The position numbers and the translations under genes are program-made. Shown here in pieces: positions 35,011 to 47,603 of a DNA stretch of 64,000 nucleotides. The notes beneath the pieces are model-generated. The model worked only from the letters and a program-made list of their open reading frames with translations. It was not told the DNA's origin and made no database searches. The stretch is from Enchytraeus crypticus (Eukaryota > Annelida > Clitellata > Enchytraeida > Enchytraeidae), in NCBI GenBank assembly GCA_905160935.1, contig CAJHZI010000505.1, positions 1,129,501 to 1,193,500 on the forward strand. The letters are read 5' to 3'. Within the stretch, counting starts at the first letter, position 1, and the number at the start of each line of letters is the position of its first letter.

Positions 35011-38000
35011 TTGCTGGTATACTGTCCACTGACTGCGCCACCAGAGGGATTGAAATCAGAAGAGTTTTGCAGCCCAGAGCGATATTGTTGTGACTGAGGT
35101 TGATAAGGCTGACGATGTTGTTGTTGTTGTTGATTATGATGATGATGATGATTTAGTGGACCAGGGAGGGGAGCCAGTGATGACGTCATACCCTGCGGCC
35201 CAGGAGTAGGTGACGTCATTGGAAATGACACAGTGTTGCGAGAATTTCCTATAAAAACATTAACTTGTATATTTATCATTTTGTTTCAAATAATGATCGA
35301 TTGGCATTATTGCTTATTAGTTATATCGAACGAAGAGTATCAAAGACAGTTACCGTTATCTTGAAATGGAAGTAAATGATCGATGTAGAAAACTCTTAAA
35401 GGGCCTTCGGAAATAGAACTGAACTTAAGTCGATTAGAAAAGTCAAAATGAACATTTGGTAAGAACTTGTCTCTGGAAAATGAGCTTAGGCTTTATGAAG
35501 GATTTTGCATCAAAAATGTAAATGTATTACTGAACACGGAGCCATCGTTGTCAATAATTAGGCACTATAATTAGAGGTTTGTATTTAATTAAAATCCATT
35601 ACGCAGTAAAGTTTTATTCAGTCGAGAATAGTAGAGTAAGTTTACAAACCCGGATGATAATCAGCATGCACTTTCAAAACATCCGGCGTACTGAGTGGCT
35701 GAAGAACAAAGTTAGGCAAATCTCTGATATCTTGCTGTCTGCTGTGCTGAATGTGCTGGTGTGGGTTATGCGGAGGGTTATGCTGCTGTTGATTTGGTAA
35801 ACCCAGGTTTCTCAAAGTGTGAACACATCTTCCGCCGTATGTGTGACGTCCGTTATATCCTGGAACACCCAGTGGGGTCTCAAATCGATTCTGATGAAAC
35901 GGCGATGATTCGGCCGAATAGCGGAAAGCGGCGATGTTGGAATAGTTCGGTGGAAGGCTGTTAGCAAATTGCGCTGGATAGGCTCTAGTGTCCTTGTCTT
36001 TATAATCTTCTCTCAAATTCCTGTTGCCACCGAAAAACGATGTAATGGCGTTCCATGGACTGCGGCGTACAGGTTCATGAGCATGTCGTATCTCATGGAC
36101 ACTGGATTCAGAAAGAGTCCTTTGTCCAATAGCATTATTCGGGATGTATGCCTGATGATGGTTTTGTTCTTGCATATGTACATGTACATTTTGATCATCC
36201 CGAAATTGCACTTGTTGTGAACCTAAAAGAACCTTGTCATATTCCATTCTTGGATCGCCGAATGTTTCAACAGCATGGTTGTGTTGCCCTGGCATATGTA
36301 AGCGTACATCGTGATTGTCCCGAAATTGTACTTGCTGTGTACCTGGAAGTACCTTGTCATATTCCATTCTTGGATCACCAAACGTTTCAACAGCATGACT
36401 GAAATTTTGCTCAGGCTCTCGAATTGCGGAATATCCAACGTTTTCAGATTTTTGCTTTCCAACATCACCGGTGACAAGTGACTTCAGCATTCGCATGAAT
36501 TTTGGAGGGCTGTTATCGTCCTGCCGCTTGTGTGTAGTCATTTCCGGGACCTGACCATATCCAGTCGGGGCTGGAAAATCCGGCGGACCTCGAATCCTAG
36601 CTAGATCCTCATCATGATAGCGATGACCGTTTCTGTCCTGCATTGGACCATTGGGAGGAATAAGACCATATTCTTGGAGTTCTTGGACTCTATTTCTCTC
36701 TTGTGTTACCTTTTGATGAACTCTCATATCATTCGGTTTATGCAGTTCATGCCGTACTTCTTCATCCATCTGTGCTTGGGGTTTGTTTAGAGCTCCACCG
36801 GAACCGGAAAGAACCCAATTACTATTCAGAGCATCGTCATCAGCAAGTATTTGATCAATTTCATCGTCAATTGAAAAATTATTCAGAGGATTGTTTTGTG
36901 GTACTTTAGTCCATTGAGGAGTATCAGATGTTTGGGGTTGTTTACTTGTAATGTCTAGATTTGTCATTTCTGGTGCAAGAAATGCATTTTTCAGTAAGTT
37001 TGGAACTGGTGTTTGCTTAAAGTTTGGCGTATCGAAATGCTTATGGCGCTTGTGTGTGTTTTGCAAATTAGCCGCAACAGCTTCTTCAAACTTAAAACTG
37101 TCTTCACTTTCCATTCCGAAGGCTGATTTTTGACCCATAAACGGCTTCTGCGGTTCAAATGCTCCGCTGGCAGCTGCACTCTTTAAATTATTAAACCCAG
37201 CGGCGGGTAAGAGATTAAAATTGCCTTGCTCTTTGGTAAAATCAAAATCTCCTTCTCCTAAGTCACAAACGGAATCCAACATCCTCAAAACTTCATCCTC
37301 GTCTGGATCCAGCTGCTTTGAACCGGACTGTGGAATTGGCTGCCCCGGATTCCTAGGTCTGGAATAACGCAGAGCCAAAATTTGATTTTCTGCATTCGCA
37401 TTGCTTGAGTTCTGATTCTGCATCGTATGAGGAGGCATTATTGAGAGAGGGGCTGGTGGAAGTGACAGAGGAATATGTTGAGGTGAAGGTGATTGGATGG
37501 TTATGGCAGGCGTCGGCTGGGATAACGGTGCCTGAGAGAATGCAGCAGGAACTGGTTGTGGTATCGGGTTGCCTCTTATTGCAGAATATATCTGATCTAT
37601 TTCATCATGGTCTACTATTGAACTGGCCTTATCAGATAACAGTACTGAAGCCGCCGGTATAGCTGAGCTTATTTGTGGTACTGCCGATGTCATTGGCAAA
37701 GCTGAAACGTTGTGAGAGATTGAACCTTTGATGTCTGAGTCTGCTTTCCCAATCATCACTTCCGTTTTATTCTGGTTTTCTAGATTGGAGTTATAAACGA
37801 CAGGAGTCCACTCTTCAGAAATAGGTTGGGAAGGAATATTGGACTCCAATTGTGCTACTTGTAATCCAGAGTTATCAAAAGCTTGATGCAACCCGGAAGC
37901 GGACAAGTTTGCTTGTTGTGCAAACCTTCCATTATGATTGTTCTGAGATGTTAAGTTTTCCAAATGAGTCACCGAATTGGTATGCTTTACTTCAACCGTG

Positions 38001-39625
38001 TCTTCCGGAACAATTGAAAACGGGGTTGACAGCATGTTCGCCATTACGTCTGCAGATGTGGTTGACTTAGTATTTTCATTTAACTGGTCTACGCTTGCAT
38101 TCTTCTCAGCTGAATGTGAAATTACAGTGATCGCCGGTACTGACTGGAAACTTGGAGCGCTAGCAGGTACGATCACTCCTGAATATTTCGTTGACATCTT
38201 TGAGCTCTGATTTGAAAAATTCATGACACCATCAAAACTCTCGTTTGTTTTATTATCTATAATGGAATCGACCGTATTAACTGGTCCGCTATGAAACTGA
38301 TCGCCTTTTAGTGCCACATTATCTACAACAGATTCCATTCGATTCAATGCAGCGCCTCCAAAGTGTGCACTGGTGTTTGATTTATGATCAATTACAGATT
38401 CCACAATATGATTGGAGGCACTATGCAACTGGGCACTGGTGTTTGATTTTTGATCTATGACGGATTCCACTGCATTGAACGGAGCTCCGTGAACCTCTGC
38501 GCTAGTAAAACCAATCTCATGTCTCGGAGCGTCGCTGACCGATGACGATGCGGCATAGATCTCTGTTTTCTGAGCAGAGTCATAGCCACCCAGCAGAGAC
38601 TGCTCTGGGTTCAGACCAATACTCTGCAGGTAGCTCTGCATTTCGTCTCCTTTTACGGAAAGTTGATCGGCTACAGCAGGAGCTTCGTACCTCGAAGGTG
38701 CAACACTTACTATTGATGGAGCATCCATTCTCCTCGGATGAGGTTCCACGCTGTGAGATGATTCCAATACTTGCGGAAGTTGTGAAGATACTAGCGATGC
38801 AGCACCAACCGTAACAGGATTAACTACCGACGGCGTATAGCCTCCAACAGTGCTGGGAGAGGTTATCTGGCTGTATCTCTTCGGAGGCGGTGCAGGACCT
38901 GGCTTCTTTTGTCTATAAATCCCCTCTTTTACTCCACCAATAGCTCCACCATTTCGACGTCTATCCAATATACTCTTTAGGTCGTCCATAAGTCCTCCAC
39001 CTTGCTGTGGAGGTGGAGATGTGGCACGACTGGGAAGCTTTGAGTAGATCTCCGATGGATCTTTGCCTTCGTTCTTCTCTGCTATCCTGTTAGCCATGCG
39101 AGCAATGGCGTCTCTCATATCTTCTCCCCCTCCCTGATTGACTTTTGAATTTTTCAGCACAATGGGTGCGGTAAGCATGGGAGGCGGGGGTAGGGGAGGA
39201 GGTGGGGGGCCCTGGGTATTTGCGTGAGCAACTGATGCAACACTCGGGGAAATGTGACTTCCTCCATATAAAACACTCTCATCTGGAATGGCCATTCTGG
39301 GAAGTCTGTTGAGTCCAGATGAATTGGCACTGCGATTCGACACTGTATTTCCTCTCTGATCTCTTTGTGCCACTAGTCCCGATATCACGCTGGGATGGTT
39401 CTGATTTGATAGGATTGAATTTGGAGAATTTTCCATCAATTCACTTTCTCTCTTGGCCCGTAATTCTTCACTGCGACGTTTCTTCGTGTACGGATCCATT
39501 ACTTCTATGTCATCGTCGTCTATGACCCCATTTATTATGGAGCTGACCCGTCGCTGATAGGAAATCATGTTCCCGTCCTCTGTGGGTTTAGTGAATGTAT
39601 AGATCGGCTCCATCATAGTCGCCAT
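34986..39625 (-). CDS. Large Pro/Ser/Asn-rich low-complexity protein (1412 aa), family unknown
   Basis: Exons 39625-35650 and 35248-34986 (4239 nt). Start: ATG at 39625 (TTGAAGATGG context), with an in-frame TGA six bases upstream. Residues 48-60 are basic (KKRRSEELRAKRE). Pro run at 140-149 (PPPPPLPPPP). Two short amphipathic helices resemble but do not match WH2 motifs (170-182, 212-223). KPGPAPPPKR follows at 241-250. Four copies of an ESVIDxKSNTSA-type unit lie at about 380-470, and a tandem 40-residue duplication at about 1075-1155 (AVETFGDPRMEYDKVL). The last exon has His5 and Gln5 runs. No signal peptide, membrane segment or enzyme domain. The Pro-rich N-terminus would suit an SH3/EVH1/profilin-binding cytoskeletal scaffold (inference). 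The donor joining the exons (G|GTTTGT) is weak. Without splicing, the protein ends at 35642 after 1327 residues. Confidence 0.75.
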
Positions 39626-39649
39626 CTTCAATCAAATAGTTAAACGCAT

Positions 39650-40021
39650 TTTAATTTGATTAAATAATTATTTTAATATTAATTTACTAAATTACGGTTG
39701 ACTTATTCTCCAAGTAACTCAAATTAATTTATGCTAACTATTTGATTAATAATGACATAATTTGTGGATCAATTAGTCACATTAGTCAATAGACATTCTA
39801 CATATATAACTTGTATTTTGGTTTTACATTTTTCTCAGTGAATAATAACACATGTAAATTATTTTCCAGGTTCATCATCAAGTTCTTTCCGCCATTATTT
39901 TTCGGATCCACAACTGTAGGCAATGCCTAAAAGAACTTCCAGTACCGCTATAGTCAACTAACTTGCAATGTTAACAAAAGTGTAGTTCTAACATATATTA
40001 ATATTAATATGTATTAATATT
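39650..40021. other. Upstream of the low-complexity gene; nothing recognised
   Basis: AT-rich DNA that should hold the promoter and 5' UTR of the gene starting at 39625. No TATA box or clear acceptor stands out. Confidence 0.5.
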
Positions 40022-40160
40022 AAGCATCATCATCATCTTCCCTAGAATTCCAGTTTAACCACGGTCGGGATACGAAAGAGACCCTTTCCAATCCTGTCTG
40101 TCCCACACTAATCACAATATGCCTATACCATTTTATTCGTTTAAATGTTTGCAGCAATTT
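40022..40160 (-). repeat. Repeat family A, 3' half
   Basis: ATCATCATCATCTTCCCTAG, then CCAGTTTAACCACGGTCGGG and TGTCTGTCCCACAC on the + strand: the reverse complement of the family A tail plus some middle sequence. The copy then degrades. Confidence 0.75.
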
Positions 40161-40479
40161 CTTTCTTTTAAATGTATATTAATAGTAATATTTTATATAT
40201 TGATATTTAATCAAACAGTAATCATTCAATAATCAATCAATATGAATTTAACGTCCGGTTCCTCGCCATCAGGCAATGTCAGGGACGCCTCTTGCAGACA
40301 CTACACAAACAGACGCCAAAGCACCACACGATGACGACTGAGTACACAGAGACCACATTAATTGTTTGATTTTCCATAATCTTAGGTAAAATCCCACGAA
40401 CCTTTAATAATTCGTAATATACTGCCAATCAAATCACAGCATCAGAGATGTAAATCAGAACGTACGTACTAGCACGATA

Positions 40480-40484
<5 letters not shown>

Positions 40485-40525
<41 letters not shown>

Positions 40526-41985
40526 CATTCACTCATGTGAAACCTGTTGAAGCCAGCCTTCTCGGAGCTCCACTGTTGACAGGCCAGGCTATGGAAGTGG
40601 TCCTCAACACCCAGTGCTCGAACCAAGAGAGGGCCTCCAGCTGGTTAAAGCTCATCTCCTCGCACGATGCTTTAACAATATTTGCGAAGCTGCGTTGGAT
40701 CATCAAAACTGATATATATCTTGCGGGCTTCTCCATTTCTCCATGTGCGGGCCATCCAATGTTGCAGTCTTTCGATTTAATCCTGCGAAAGTCCCTAAGT
40801 GACATCGTTAACGTTAATATTAACGACAGTCAGTAGATACAGGCAAGTCTGCCCATTTGCTATGGGGGACTAGGTATTCGTTCTGTCTCGTCACTGGCAC
40901 CTTCTGCCTTTTTGGCTTCTGCCGCGGGGACAAGCGCTTTACAGGACTCGATCCCTTCATGCTCTCCTCAGTTCACCGATGTAGAGGTAGCCAAGGTTCA
41001 AGGCATTTGGTCTGCTCTATCACTATCGGAAGCGCCTAATGGAATGGTGTCTAAGTCCATGAAGGCTTGGGACTCCAAAATCTCTGGCATTGCGCACTCG
41101 GAACTCCTCGCGAAGGCGTTAATCCCACAAGAAAAGGCTCGGCTGCTTGCTGTTTCTACTCTGCATAGTGGTGACTGGTTGAAAGCCTTGCCTTTATCTT
41201 CCTGTGGCCTCCGCCTGGATGACGAGGCAGTGAGAGTAGCGGTTGGTCTTCGGCTGGGCTTTACGCTTTGTGAGCCACACAACTGTGTCTGTGGAGCATC
41301 TGTCAATGCTCTGGGCACTCACGGCCTTTCGTTCATGCGGAGCGCTGGCAGAATCGGCAGACACTAGTATCTGAATGATCTGGTATGGCGTGCTCTAGCT
41401 CGCGCAAATATTCCGGCCATAAAAAAAGCCCCGTTTCCCAGCCGCTCAGATGGGAAACGACCGGACGGTGTATCTCAAATTCCTTGGGCAGAAGTCAAGT
41501 GTATCAGCTGGGATGTCACTGTGACAGACACATTCTCAGCAAGCAATCTCAGCCTTTCATGCGCTGCTGCTGGCTCAGCTGCTGAAGCCGCTGCCAATAG
41601 GAAAACACTTCAATGTGCCGCAGTCTCTAGCAGCTACAGCATCCTGCCAATTGCTTTTGAGACATTGGGCCCCATCAACTCTGCCGTGTCTGACTTCTTA
41701 AACGAATTAGGCAGGAGAACCAGTGCCATTACAGGCGACCAGCGCGAAAAAAAGCCTTTCTATGGCAGCGCCTATCTATCGCACTCCAGCGTTTTAATGC
41801 TGTATGCATTCGTGGCACATTGGCGAATGCGGCCTCCCAGAGCGTAGAGGAACTATTTTAAATATTTTTTCATCTTTCTTTTAATTAAATAAAGTATTTT
41901 TTATCTTATATTTTAGCCCAGGGCCTTATACAGCCCAGGGCATTAAAAAATAATAATAATAATAATAAATAATAATAATAATAGT
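40485..41985 (+). pseudogene. 5'-truncated LINE (C-terminal half of ORF2) between AAT arrays
   Basis: One frame from about 40522 gives SSHDALTIFAKLRW, CSPQFTD, ASLPICYGGLGIRSVSSLAP, RSAGRIGRH, then YLNDLVWRALARANIPAI, SDGKRPDGVSQIPW and SWDVTVTDTFSASNLS. This is the C-terminal region of a non-LTR retrotransposon protein common in invertebrate genomes (recognised from memory; clade not assigned). Lesions: TAG at 40834-40836, TAG at 41365-41367, and a one-base shift in the A run near 41745, after which the frame continues to TAA at 41859-41861. An AATAAAG signal follows near 41889. AAT arrays bound both ends (about 40485-40522 and 41945-41985). Confidence 0.82.
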
Positions 41986-41999
41986 ACATGCAATAATAA

Positions 42000-42310
42000 T
42001 CACCATCATCATTATCACCTTCACAGCACCACCATCATCATCATCATTACCATCATCAAAACCATCACAATCACCGTCACCGTCACCATCATCATCATTA
42101 TCACCATCATCCCTTGAATCCCAGTTTAACTAACCAAATAGGGTCGGGATTAGAAATTTTTAGCAATATTGGGAGCATAGGCGCTCACCAACCGAATGAT
42201 CTTGCTGACTTTGATTAGGATCTTTTGTGGCTCTTTATTGACATTGTCGATTTTGACGACACGTACGGTCTACGTTGATCTATTCTGCAGTAACCCGGTC
42301 ATAACACGTG
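42000..42310 (-). mobile_element. Repeat family A element with long (ATC)n tail
   Basis: Reverse-strand copy. An (ATC/ACC)n tract of about 110 bp is followed by CCTTGAATCCCAGTTTAACT, GGGTCGGGAT, then GGCGCTCACCAACCGAATGA and the head region ending GTAACCCGGTCATAACACG. The middle has a small deletion relative to 32258-32560. Confidence 0.78.
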
Positions 42311-43318
42311 TCAAATGTAATACTCAACAGTTATAATAAAATGAATAATTATAATAATCAATAATAATTTGATAAATTAACTAAATAATTTAATTTATTA
42401 ATTTACAAATATTTATACTTAATAGTTCTGAAATTACAATAAGTAATTTACTAATATAATTAAACGTTAATTAAGTAATTTCGTATAATAGGCCTATAAT
42501 ATCTAATACAATCTAAATATCTAATATAGTCCTGTATTAACTCGGAAAAAATATAAGAAATCAACTGTTTCCTACCTTGAATAATTTGCAATGACTAAGT
42601 TACAGGTTTAAGAAATTCCTTCCAGTTACTGTAGATTTGTGTTGATCTTTGAGCACTTAATCCTTATGTCCATGATCAGTATCTCAGCTTAATTAGCATG
42701 GGCAATTAAGGCCTAATTATTAAGTATCTTTGTGGTTTCCCAGTAAAATACTCAATAGGCCTTTTGCTAATTTAACGTATAGTTACTGGTAACTCTTTTG
42801 GGCTACAATTAATTGTATCGAATGTTTTTCATTCTAAATAAGGTGTGTATTATGTCTATAGACGGTATATGCCATTGTTGCCCAAAACCCGCACCACTAC
42901 ACGCTACAAAATTCAAATAGTCCACCAAAGCCCATGTACCGTACATGTTCAAGTCATAATACTTGCGTGATACAGAATCAAATGCTTTCGATTAAAGATC
43001 CTTTAGTTGTCTACTTTCAAGCCAGGCTAAACAGCCGTAATCTTAGCCTATAGGCTGCTTTGTGGTGGCCGCTCAGACACGCCTAGTTATTGTAGAGAAT
43101 CTCGATACATTGTACCCCTAGGGCTAAGAGCTAAGGTAGGCTGGGATCAGTGATCAACCAAGCGTGTCGTATAGTTTATATGGCTACAACAAACATGGGC
43201 TCGTGCTTAAATAATAAAACACTGAAATTACCATAGAGCTGATATTATCTTTGCAGGCATGCATTAAGTGAAACGATTAAAGGGTGATACTCCACTATAG
43301 ATATTGATACTATACATA
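42311..43318. other. Intergenic, no gene recognised
   Basis: AT-rich, with several TAGGCCTATA-like words. No protein-like frame or known repeat. Confidence 0.55.
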
Positions 43319-43319
43319 C

Positions 43320-43451
43320 AGTATGTATGTATGTACATATATATATATGGGCATATATATTATATATATATATAATATAAGCCCCTATATACATATATAT
43401 ATATATATATGTATATATATATGCATATATATATTATACATGTGTATATAA

Positions 43452-43482
<31 letters not shown>

Positions 43483-43487
43483 CAGAG

Positions 43488-43531
<44 letters not shown>

Positions 43532-43560
43532 ATCTATATATGTATATATATATATATGCG
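43320..43560. repeat. TA-rich compound microsatellite with CA/TG blocks
   Basis: TA arrays interrupted by CACACACACA and TGTGTGTGTG blocks. An 80-codon Tyr/Ile frame through it is an artefact. TGGGTAAACAGGATTGTT is directly duplicated just downstream (43577-43612). Confidence 0.92.
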
Positions 43561-43654
43561 TGTGTGTGTGTGTTTGTCTTGGGTAAACAGGATTGTTTGG
43601 GTAAACAGGATTGTTTTCTCAGGGAATGACGCCCCTGCCAGTAAATATTAGTCG

Positions 43655-43872
43655 AAGCTGAGGAATGTTAGATCATTGAAAGATCCACTAATATGTGGAT
43701 ATGAAGAGAAAAACGGAAGCTAGGGATGAGTGGAGGCGTTATATGTCATGGACCTGCAGGTAGCAGTGCACTGAGAGAGAGACTGGGTTTGTCAAATTAC
43801 TTTGATTCGGTTACTGGTAGAACACCTTAGACGGAGAGAAAAAGAGAGAGAGACAGAGAGAAAGAGACAGAC

Positions 43873-43920
<48 letters not shown>

Positions 43921-43922
43921 AC
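43655..43922 (+). repeat. Family B LINE 3' tail followed by (GA)n
   Basis: ATGAAGAGAAAAACGGAAGC, GTGGAGGCGTTATATGTCAT and GGACCTGCAGGTAGCAGTGC match the 3' end of the LINE at 61695-62205 read on its sense strand. An imperfect then perfect GA array follows at 43830-43917. Confidence 0.7.
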
Positions 43923-44825
43923 AGATAGAGATAGGCCTATAGGAAGAGAGATTATTAATTTCGAAGGCAATGATTTTGAAGAAAAAAAACTTCTGAACAA
44001 TTTCAACAAGCTGTAAAATATAAAAACTGCACCATGGTTGATGAAATTACATGACAGAATTACGTGACAATTACCTTAGCGAAGGTAGCTGACAGCATTA
44101 ATGCGAGATAACAAGTTAGTATTAGTGGATCGAGACAACATAAACTAGTATTTACTGTTACAAATACTTTTAAATTAGGAAATTAAAGGTAAAGAAAATA
44201 AATATGAGATCACACCTATGTAATTAAAACATGCGTAAAGAGACCTGCATTGTAGTGGCCTAAATACTAAAGTGATGAATCCCAACATATAAGCTTTGCA
44301 GCATAAGCTTTGTTATACTAAAGCTAAATGCTTAATTCAGCTTTAAGTGTGTGTTAATGTTTTGAATCATACATGTATGTTAGCCCCATCTGCACAATAC
44401 TATGCGAAAATATTACTGCAATAGTCATATTATCTCTAAAAATTCAGGCCTATTGGCCTAATACAAGGTGAACACTAGAACTTTAACAAGTGACCCAAAT
44501 AGAGTTCAAGATGACCTGTAAACTTTCTCGAAGGCTCGTAGGTCATCTAAGGTAGAAGAAAAATAAGTCACGATTATGCTCCGGGTACAATGTAGCGGCC
44601 CTGCTCACAACTAGAATGTGATTAGAACTAGGTCTTTATGAGTAGCAGGTAATAAGCACATTAGAATATTCATAACCACGCCCCCATGCCTCAGCTAATA
44701 AATAAGACTTGAAACTCTGGGTTAGGGATTAGTAGTCCATATGGCAGAATCCAGATAATAGTTATTTTTTGAACACGTTTCAGTCTCATTGTACTTTTCG
44801 CTCATTTTTCTTTACACGCACTCAT

Positions 44826-45205
44826 ATTCTCCCCGTATTGTGCTCGGGTGAGATTGGACCACTGCAGAATTGGGCAACCGCAAACAATCTGCCGTGTGTA
44901 CGTAAGAGGCGACTAAAGGCAGGAGCTGAGGATGGCAAGAGGGGACCCACCTCACCATGAAATAATTTCCCCCAGGATTAAATGGTAATTAATCAACCTA
45001 ACTGAGGAAGGCAACGTGAAACCACCTCAGAAGCCATATTTTTCCCAAGCTATAGGCTATATAGGGTATGAATAAGGCATAGACTTTGTGAAGGGATTAA
45101 CTTGTTGATCTAAGGAATGCTCTTATGGAGCCAGAAAACAGACTTTGAGTGTGATGAATATGTACCTTGAACCTGCCAGTTGGCAGTGCACTGAAGAAGA
45201 AGAAA
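44826..45205 (+). mobile_element. Repeat family B element, near full length
   Basis: Head CCCCGTATTGTGCTCGGGTG and GTAAGAGGCGACTAAAGGCA; middle AACTGAGGAAGGCAACGTGA, AACCACCTCAGAAGCCATAT and GATTAACTTGTTGATCTAAG; tail TACCTTGAACCTGCCAGTTG, GCAGTGCACTGAAGAAGAAG. The head is similar to family A; the tail matches the LINE at 61695-62205. Non-coding. The diverged second copy is at 7797-8055. Confidence 0.75.
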
Positions 45206-45589
45206 TTCTACTTAAAGTTACAATTGGTTACAATTGAATTGATGTCAACCTGTGAAACACACATAAGAAATAGTGTGCTGCGTAATATATTGAGTTCGCC
45301 ATAAAACACAACAAAAATGAGTGATATCTACTGCAGTTTGCTAATTTGACTCTTCACGCAGTGAGTCCTGCAGTCTGTTTTCTGAGTGATCTATAGATTT
45401 CAGTTAAAAACAAAATGAGCTATTTATGCTGATATCACTGTTATGATATTACTTTTGTGCTGATATCATTGTTGCTAGTAGAATCTGTTTCAGAATAGAA
45501 AATCAACAGTCGGATACAATAACATTTATAAGATCTTCATTTATTTGCGATGAATGAAAAACACTAAAAAAATCTACTACTATATCATC

Positions 45590-45700
45590 GTCATTATCAT
45601 CACCATCATCATCTCCTTCCCTTAAATCCCAGTTTAACTAGGATCGGGATACCAACAGACCTTCTCCATTCCTCTCTGTCCCAAACCATATAAACGAATC
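45590..45700 (-). repeat. Repeat family A, 3' part
   Basis: An (ATC)n tract, then CTTCCCTTAAATCCCAGTTT and AACTAGGATCGGGATACCAA, CTCTCTGTCCCAAACCATAT on the + strand. Confidence 0.75.
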
Positions 45701-47140
45701 TACTACAACACCGAATAAAATGACCTTGAAGTAATGCAATAGCTTGTACTAACAAAACTGATACACAAGCAGGGATGTAATCTAGACTTAGAAAAAAGAG
45801 ACAGAGACACAAGACAGTTATGTTAACCTGCAAACGAAGTTAAACACCTTGAATGAAGTCATGAGCCACCGTAATTAATGAATGGAATACAAAACAATAA
45901 AAAGAACTTGTCCAAAATCTAAAACAAATTTACCCAAAAAATTCTACATTAGCCCGATTTGTTCCTACGATTATGAGCGCATTAAAGAAATGGCTTTGAA
46001 AATATTAAAAATGTCTACACAAAGAAAATTTATTTGCCATATTCACTAACAGAATAAATAGATTTAAATGTAATTAAACAGGACACGTAAAACAGTAGAC
46101 CTAATAGATATAATCAATAGGCAAAACCGAACCAAACACAAATTAGTGTAGAGCACAAAATTACGACATATATTTAATGAAACTGAATCAAAATCTACTC
46201 TTGAAAACGTCTCAGTTTGACTTTTCCAAATTCTCCTATTCTAAAGAATTCATTCAAACCCCCTACTATGCCCTGTACAATAGTTGCTTTCAAACCAAGA
46301 TATGTCGAAGTCAAAGTCATACTGTAGAAGGTGGGGCAGCTGATAACACTTTTAGAAACTAAATAGTTCATTTACAGACTACAAGGACCGCCACAAATTT
46401 ATATTTTGACATAAACGTAGCGTTGGTCAATTGACTTGCAGCATGGGGAAGATTACGATGTTAAAACTTCTCATCCCGAGAAGGGACAATTCAAAACAGC
46501 GAGCAAGAGAGTCCAAAAATTACATATTTAAAAACGAAAAGAGAAGAAAAACCCTTATATTACTGAATATTCATTACACTGTGAAATTCAAACTTAGGCA
46601 GAACTTAATCCACATCATGTACTGTCATGATATCATCACAATTTAATATTAAATTACATAAAATCGCCAGTAAAATGCAGTCGAAGGTAAAATATAATTA
46701 AATCAATAATTTAAACAACATAGCAAATAGCTTAACAAACGGGCATCCACAAGAAATATTTCGAAAATGCTTTTTACGTGAGATACCGAGTTCATAAAAC
46801 ACAAAACTGACATCAAATTACGATCAATCAATATCTCGCATAAACTGGAGCAACATCACAGAACATCTGACTAAGCAGTGAATAATTAATTCATAATTTA
46901 AATTTAAATTACGGACCAACAGTTTATAAATACTTTTAATTACATCTTGCACATTGTTATCATTTACAAACATGGCATCTAAATGGAAACAATTAACTAA
47001 CCTAACAGAAATATTCTAACCGCTCAAATTTTAAACTCACACTAAGACATTAGCTTAGCATCTGCATCATACCAAGAAGATGTTCTTAGAGATGAACCGG
47101 CTGGAATGAAGCTTATCCAGCAAGTGATGTATGCATGTAG

Positions 47141-47201
<61 letters not shown>

Positions 47202-47536
47202 TACAGTTTATACAAGTATATTATGTATGTATGCCTATACTTATCCGTGTAAATCATATATTAATATATCAGATCATTGTTCTCAATATATAATCGAAGA
47301 TAATATCAAGGTATCGCATAGGTCAATACTGCATAACAGACTATTACACAAAGATCAGTTACAGTTCAATCAACTCGTATCTCATTAAGATCAAATAATT
47401 ACTGTCCAATGAACTCAATAAGGTTATTGATTTCCTTGACATCAATTTTATACGAGAGAGATCGAAAGAAGGAGGATCCATATTAATCCATCATACAGCA
47501 ATGCAAGAAAAACTATATATATAAACATATACATAA

Positions 47537-47603
<67 letters not shown>

